Below are positions 60,997 through 64,000 of a stretch of DNA of 64,000 nt, one piece after another. The DNA comes from JAJDTQ01 sp963422385 (lineage in GTDB: Bacteria > Desulfobacterota > Binatia > UBA9968 > JAJDTQ01), in assembly GCA_963422385.1 (NCBI GenBank), contig OY729432.1, positions 1,922,001 through 1,986,000 of the forward strand, written 5' to 3'. Numbering within the stretch: position 1 is the first letter of the stretch; every line of letters starts with the position of its first letter. Under the pieces are notes generated by a model, which saw only the letters and a list, made by a program, of their open reading frames with translations, was not told the origin of the DNA and ran no database searches. The position numbers and the translations under genes are program-made.

Positions 60997-62457
60997 TCAA
61001 TCCTCCAGGACCCACAGATCCTTGCAACCGCCGCCTTGGCTGGAGTTGACCACCAAGCTGCCGCGACGAAGCGCAACCCGGCACAACCCTCCGGGAACCA
61101 CGTGCTGTTGGTCACGCCCTTGCAGCACGAAGGGGCGAAGGTCCACGTGGCGCGGCTCGATGGCCCCGTCAATGAGGCACGGGGCGCGGGACAGGGCCAG
61201 CACCGGTTGCGAGATGAAATTCGCGGGATCGGTGCGCACCCGCTCGGCGTACCTGGCGCGCTGGTCCGCGGACGCGTGAGGACCCACCAGCATCCCGTAG
61301 CCGCCGGATCCGCCGACTTCCTTGACCACCAACTCGTCAAGGTGCTCCAGGGTGTAGGCCAACCCGTCGGGCTCCCGGCAAAGATGGGTCTCGACGTTGG
61401 CCAGTATCGGTTCTTCACCGAGAAAGTAACGGATGATGCGCGGTACGTACGAGTAAAGGCTCTTGTCATCGGCTACGCCCGTGCCGGGGGCGTTGGCAAG
61501 CACGAGGTTGCCCGCCCGGTACGCGTGGAAGATCCCGGCCGCTCCCAGGACCGATTCGCTCCGGAACGTCACCGGATCAAGGTAATCATCGTCGATGCGC
61601 CGGTAGAGCACGTCGACGCGGCGCGGCCCCGCGGTGGTGCGCGCGTGCAACGCGCCGTCACGCAAGACCAGATCCTGTCCTTCCACCAGATCGATGCCCA
61701 TTTCGCCGGCGAGGAAGGCGTGCTCGTAGTACGCGGAGTTGTGCATGCCGGGAGTCAGTATCGCTATATGCGGGTCCTGCAACGAGGGGCGGAGAGACGC
61801 GAGCGTGGAGTAGAGGCGCTCAGCGTAATCCGCCACCTCGCGTACCTGGTGCGCCCGGTAGAGCCTCGGGAACGCGTCCTTGATGGCGTTGCGGCAGGCG
61901 ATCATGTAGGACACGCCGGAGGGTACCCGAAGATTGTCCTCGAGCACGGCGAAACCGTCGTGAGTACGCACGATGTCGGTGCCGCATACGGCCACGTAGA
62001 CGTCGTGCGGAACCTTCACACCGCGCATTTCCATGCGGTATTGCGGGCAGCCGAGCACCAGGTCGATGGGGACGGTCTTGTCCCGGAGACACCGGCCCTC
62101 GTGGTAGACGTCCTTGAGGAACAGGTTGAGCGCCGCCAGGCGTTGCTTGAGGCCGCGCTCGATGTGCTCCCACTCGGCCCCGGTCAGGACCCTGGGCACA
62201 CAGTCGATGGGAATGATCTGCTCGGTGGCCTTGTCGGCGTCCAGGACCGTGAAGGTGATGCCTTCGTGCAGGAAGTGTCGATGGACGCCGTCCTGCAGCC
62301 TGGCCAAGTCCTCGGGGGCGAGTTCCGCCAAGGCTGCGTTGAGGCGGCTGCATGCCTCCCGCGGGCTCCCGTCGGGATCGAACATTTCATCGTAATAGTC
62401 CGGATCCAGATCGTAGTCCGTAAAGACGCCTCCTCCCGCTGCTCGAATCTGGGACAC
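60997..62457 (-). CDS. circularly permuted type 2 ATP-grasp protein
   Basis: The 486-residue protein matches the permuted ATP-grasp family (DUF404/DUF407): EDNLRVPSGVSYM, ILTPGMHNSAYYEHAFLA, RRIDDDYLDP, LVKEVGGSGGYGML is VVKEVGGSGGYG here, and NSSQGGGCKDLW at the end. Such proteins are predicted peptide or amide ligases. The start is GTG 62457 after GGAGGAG. It always travels with alpha-E and transglutaminase genes, suggesting one peptide-modifying system. Confidence 0.92.
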   Translation of the reverse strand: MSQIRAAGGGVFTDYDLDPDYYDEMFDPDGSPREACSRLNAALAELAPEDLARLQDGVHRHFLHEGITFTVLDADKATEQIIPIDCVPRVLTGAEWEHIERGLKQRLAALNLFLKDVYHEGRCLRDKTVPIDLVLGCPQYRMEMRGVKVPHDVYVAVCGTDIVRTHDGFAVLEDNLRVPSGVSYMIACRNAIKDAFPRLYRAHQVREVADYAERLYSTLASLRPSLQDPHIAILTPGMHNSAYYEHAFLAGEMGIDLVEGQDLVLRDGALHARTTAGPRRVDVLYRRIDDDYLDPVTFRSESVLGAAGIFHAYRAGNLVLANAPGTGVADDKSLYSYVPRIIRYFLGEEPILANVETHLCREPDGLAYTLEHLDELVVKEVGGSGGYGMLVGPHASADQRARYAERVRTDPANFISQPVLALSRAPCLIDGAIEPRHVDLRPFVLQGRDQQHVVPGGLCRVALRRGSLVVNSSQGGGCKDLWVLED

Positions 62458-62482
62458 AGCTCCTCCAGACTATCCGGAATGA

Positions 62483-62558
<76 letters not shown>

Positions 62559-62604
62559 ACACCGGCGAATCGAAGCGGTTGCAGATTAACGAAGAATACG
62601 GAAA

Positions 62605-62647
62605 CCGCCCAGTTGATGAGGTCCATCATACCGGATCAACCGGGCGG
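62605..62647 (-). terminator. hairpin after recN
   Basis: ccgcccagttgat pairs, one mismatch aside, with atcaaccgggcgg. On the minus strand it is followed by TTTCCGTATTCTTC, a moderately T-rich tail, 13 bp after the recN stop. Confidence 0.55.
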
Positions 62648-62660
62648 GTGGCAAGGGCTC

Positions 62661-64000
62661 CTAGGCCGGGCGGCCAGGCACATGAGCCTTCAGCATTGCG
62701 GCCGCGTGACGTTCCGCCTGTGCGGTGATCTCGACGCCACCCAGCATGCGCGCGAGCTCCTTCACCCTCTCGGTTTCGTCGAGCCTTCTGACCGTCGTGA
62801 AGGTCCTGCCGTTCAACACCTGCTTTTCCACTACATGGTGGAACTCCGCCAAGGCGGCAATGGGGGCCAAGTGGGTGACACAGATCACCTGATGGGACTC
62901 TGCCACGCCGGCGAGCTTCTTGCCTACCATTTCGGCCACCCTGCCGCCGATCCCGGCGTCCACCTCGTCGAACAGCAGGGTCGGGATCTCGCCTTGGGTC
63001 AACACCAGCGACTTGAGCGCGAGCATGAGGCGCGAGAGCTCGCCGCCGGATGCGATCTTCGCCAGAGGTCTGACGGACTCCCCGGGATTCGGCGAGAAGT
63101 AGAACTCGGGGTCGTCGATACCGTCGTCGCCGATCCTGGCGCCGCCCATCACGAACGGCGGGTCGTCCCGGGTCGCGGCGCGATGGTGGAACCGCACCTC
63201 GAACGTGGTCCGCGAAAGACCCAACCGGCTCACCTCCCGCTCCATCCGGCTCTTCAGGCTCTCGGCGGCGCGTTGACGCTCCCGGGACAGATCCTCGGCC
63301 GTTTTCCACGCTGCATCCTGCGCGGCTTCGAGCTCACGGGTGAGGACGGTCAGCTCTTCCTCCCCGGTCTCGATCGCCGCGAGCTCTTCTTTCGCCCGTT
63401 CGGCAAGAGCCAGGATTTCCTCCACCGATGCCTGGTATTTCCGGCTCAGTCGATGGATCTCGGCGAGGCGGTCCTCGGTCCGTTCCAACTCCCGCGGGTC
63501 GAAGTCCAGCTTGTCCGAGTATTGGCGAATCAGGGCGGTGGCCTCGTCGAGTTGCGCCGCCGATCCTTCCAGCAGCGCCACCGCTTCAGCCAGCGTCTCG
63601 TCGATCTCCGCCATGTCCCGAAGGCGCGGGATGAATCGGCCCAGCTCGCCAGCGACCGCGGTGTCGCCCTCGTAGAGGATCAACTCGCCTTCCTTGCAGG
63701 TCTGGTAGAGTTTCTCGGAATGGGCGAATACCTGCCGTCGGTGTTGCAGCGCTTCTTCTTCCCCGGGCTCGAGTCCGGCCTCCTCGATCTCCTTTACCTG
63801 GTCGCGCAGGAACGCTTGCTCCCGCGTCTTTTCCGCGAGCGTTTCCTTGAGCTCGCACACCCGTTTCCAGGCGGTGGCAAATGCTCCGAAACGTTTCTTC
63901 ATGGCGGCGGCCCCGGCTTCGAGCCCCCCGTGCGCGTCCAGCAGCCCAAGATGGGTCTCGGTGCGGCGCAGGGTGTGCTGCTCGTGCTGCCCGTAGATGT
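62661..64000 (-). CDS. recN: DNA repair protein RecN, 5' end outside window
   Basis: The 446 visible residues run to the window edge; the frame continues upstream of an internal Met with YGQHEQHTLRRTETHLGLLD, the typical RecN region before the coiled coil. Long coiled coils and the C-terminal ATPase lobe follow, with ASGGELSRLMLALKSL (signature) and LLFDEVDAGIGGRVAE (Walker B). RecN is an SMC-like protein acting in double-strand break repair. The Walker A end lies beyond 64000. Confidence 0.94.
   Translation of the reverse strand, partial: IYGQHEQHTLRRTETHLGLLDAHGGLEAGAAAMKKRFGAFATAWKRVCELKETLAEKTREQAFLRDQVKEIEEAGLEPGEEEALQHRRQVFAHSEKLYQTCKEGELILYEGDTAVAGELGRFIPRLRDMAEIDETLAEAVALLEGSAAQLDEATALIRQYSDKLDFDPRELERTEDRLAEIHRLSRKYQASVEEILALAERAKEELAAIETGEEELTVLTRELEAAQDAAWKTAEDLSRERQRAAESLKSRMEREVSRLGLSRTTFEVRFHHRAATRDDPPFVMGGARIGDDGIDDPEFYFSPNPGESVRPLAKIASGGELSRLMLALKSLVLTQGEIPTLLFDEVDAGIGGRVAEMVGKKLAGVAESHQVICVTHLAPIAALAEFHHVVEKQVLNGRTFTTVRRLDETERVKELARMLGGVEITAQAERHAAAMLKAHVPGRPA

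Overview
This is a GC-rich (roughly 65%), densely coded, Gram-negative-type chromosomal window with ordinary bacterial codon use. The order rpmE-prfA-prmC-murA-his is typical of deltaproteobacterial-type genomes. The large supply of amidases, isochorismatase-fold hydrolases, amidohydrolases, OFA-like MFS carriers and orphan solute-binding proteins resembles uncultured deltaproteobacterial or Tectomicrobia-like lineages. That placement is inference from gene content; there is no rRNA gene to test it.

Layout. 0-5 kb: the end of a 2-oxoacid dehydrogenase E2 gene, a decayed HNH-nuclease-like remnant, an isochorismatase-fold hydrolase, a coiled-coil protein with an internal tandem repeat, then prmA-rsmE. 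4-8.5 kb: an AtzG/GatC-like small protein plus amidase, an amidohydrolase C-terminal fragment, a second amidase and an aldo/keto reductase. 8.5-14.5 kb: a YkvA-like protein, a secreted beta-propeller, a second isochorismatase-fold protein, zwf, an alpha/beta hydrolase and an acyl-CoA dehydrogenase. 14.5-22.4 kb: a housekeeping block rpmE, prfA, prmC, murA, hisD, hisB, hisH, hisA, hisF, with hisG absent. 22.5-25 kb: trxB, moaC, radC. 25-30 kb: an FAD oxidoreductase, a molybdopterin oxidoreductase and an ornithine-cyclodeaminase-family protein in a row. 30-33.4 kb (minus strand): a secreted S9 peptidase, a four-helix membrane protein and a striking protein with twelve consecutive Gly/Ser-Cys dipeptides. 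33.6-40.2 kb: four MFS carriers around an amidohydrolase. 40.4-46.8 kb: a small conserved protein, a duplicated ThyX-like protein, and tkt-tal-rpe. 47-50.4 kb: a cupredoxin-like periplasmic protein, a solute-binding protein and an MFS gene cut by one amber codon. 50.6-56 kb: a compact signalling operon (RsbW-like kinase, STAS antagonist, receiver-PP2C phosphatase, periplasmic binding protein, sensor histidine kinase). 56-59 kb: amt and glnA. 59-62.5 kb: transglutaminase, alpha-E and circularly permuted ATP-grasp genes, then tRNA-Ala(GGC) and the 3' part of recN.

Two stretches stand out. The first is the 30.2-33.4 kb minus-strand cassette, whose precursor-like Cys-repeat protein has a strong ribosome-binding site and a promoter-side palindrome; it could be a new peptide or metal-binding system. 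The second is a family of long palindromic elements. Two roughly 165-bp copies share a conserved core but carry different outer arms, each still self-complementary, and one copy supplies the start codon of transketolase. Other intergenic palindromes (20.1 kb, 56.05 kb and three short copies centred on a gtttcaaac motif) suggest a genome rich in small non-coding repeats.

Central metabolism is represented by the pentose-phosphate genes (zwf, tkt, tal, rpe), nitrogen assimilation (amt, glnA) and histidine synthesis. All calls were made by reading the sequence; no database search was run.
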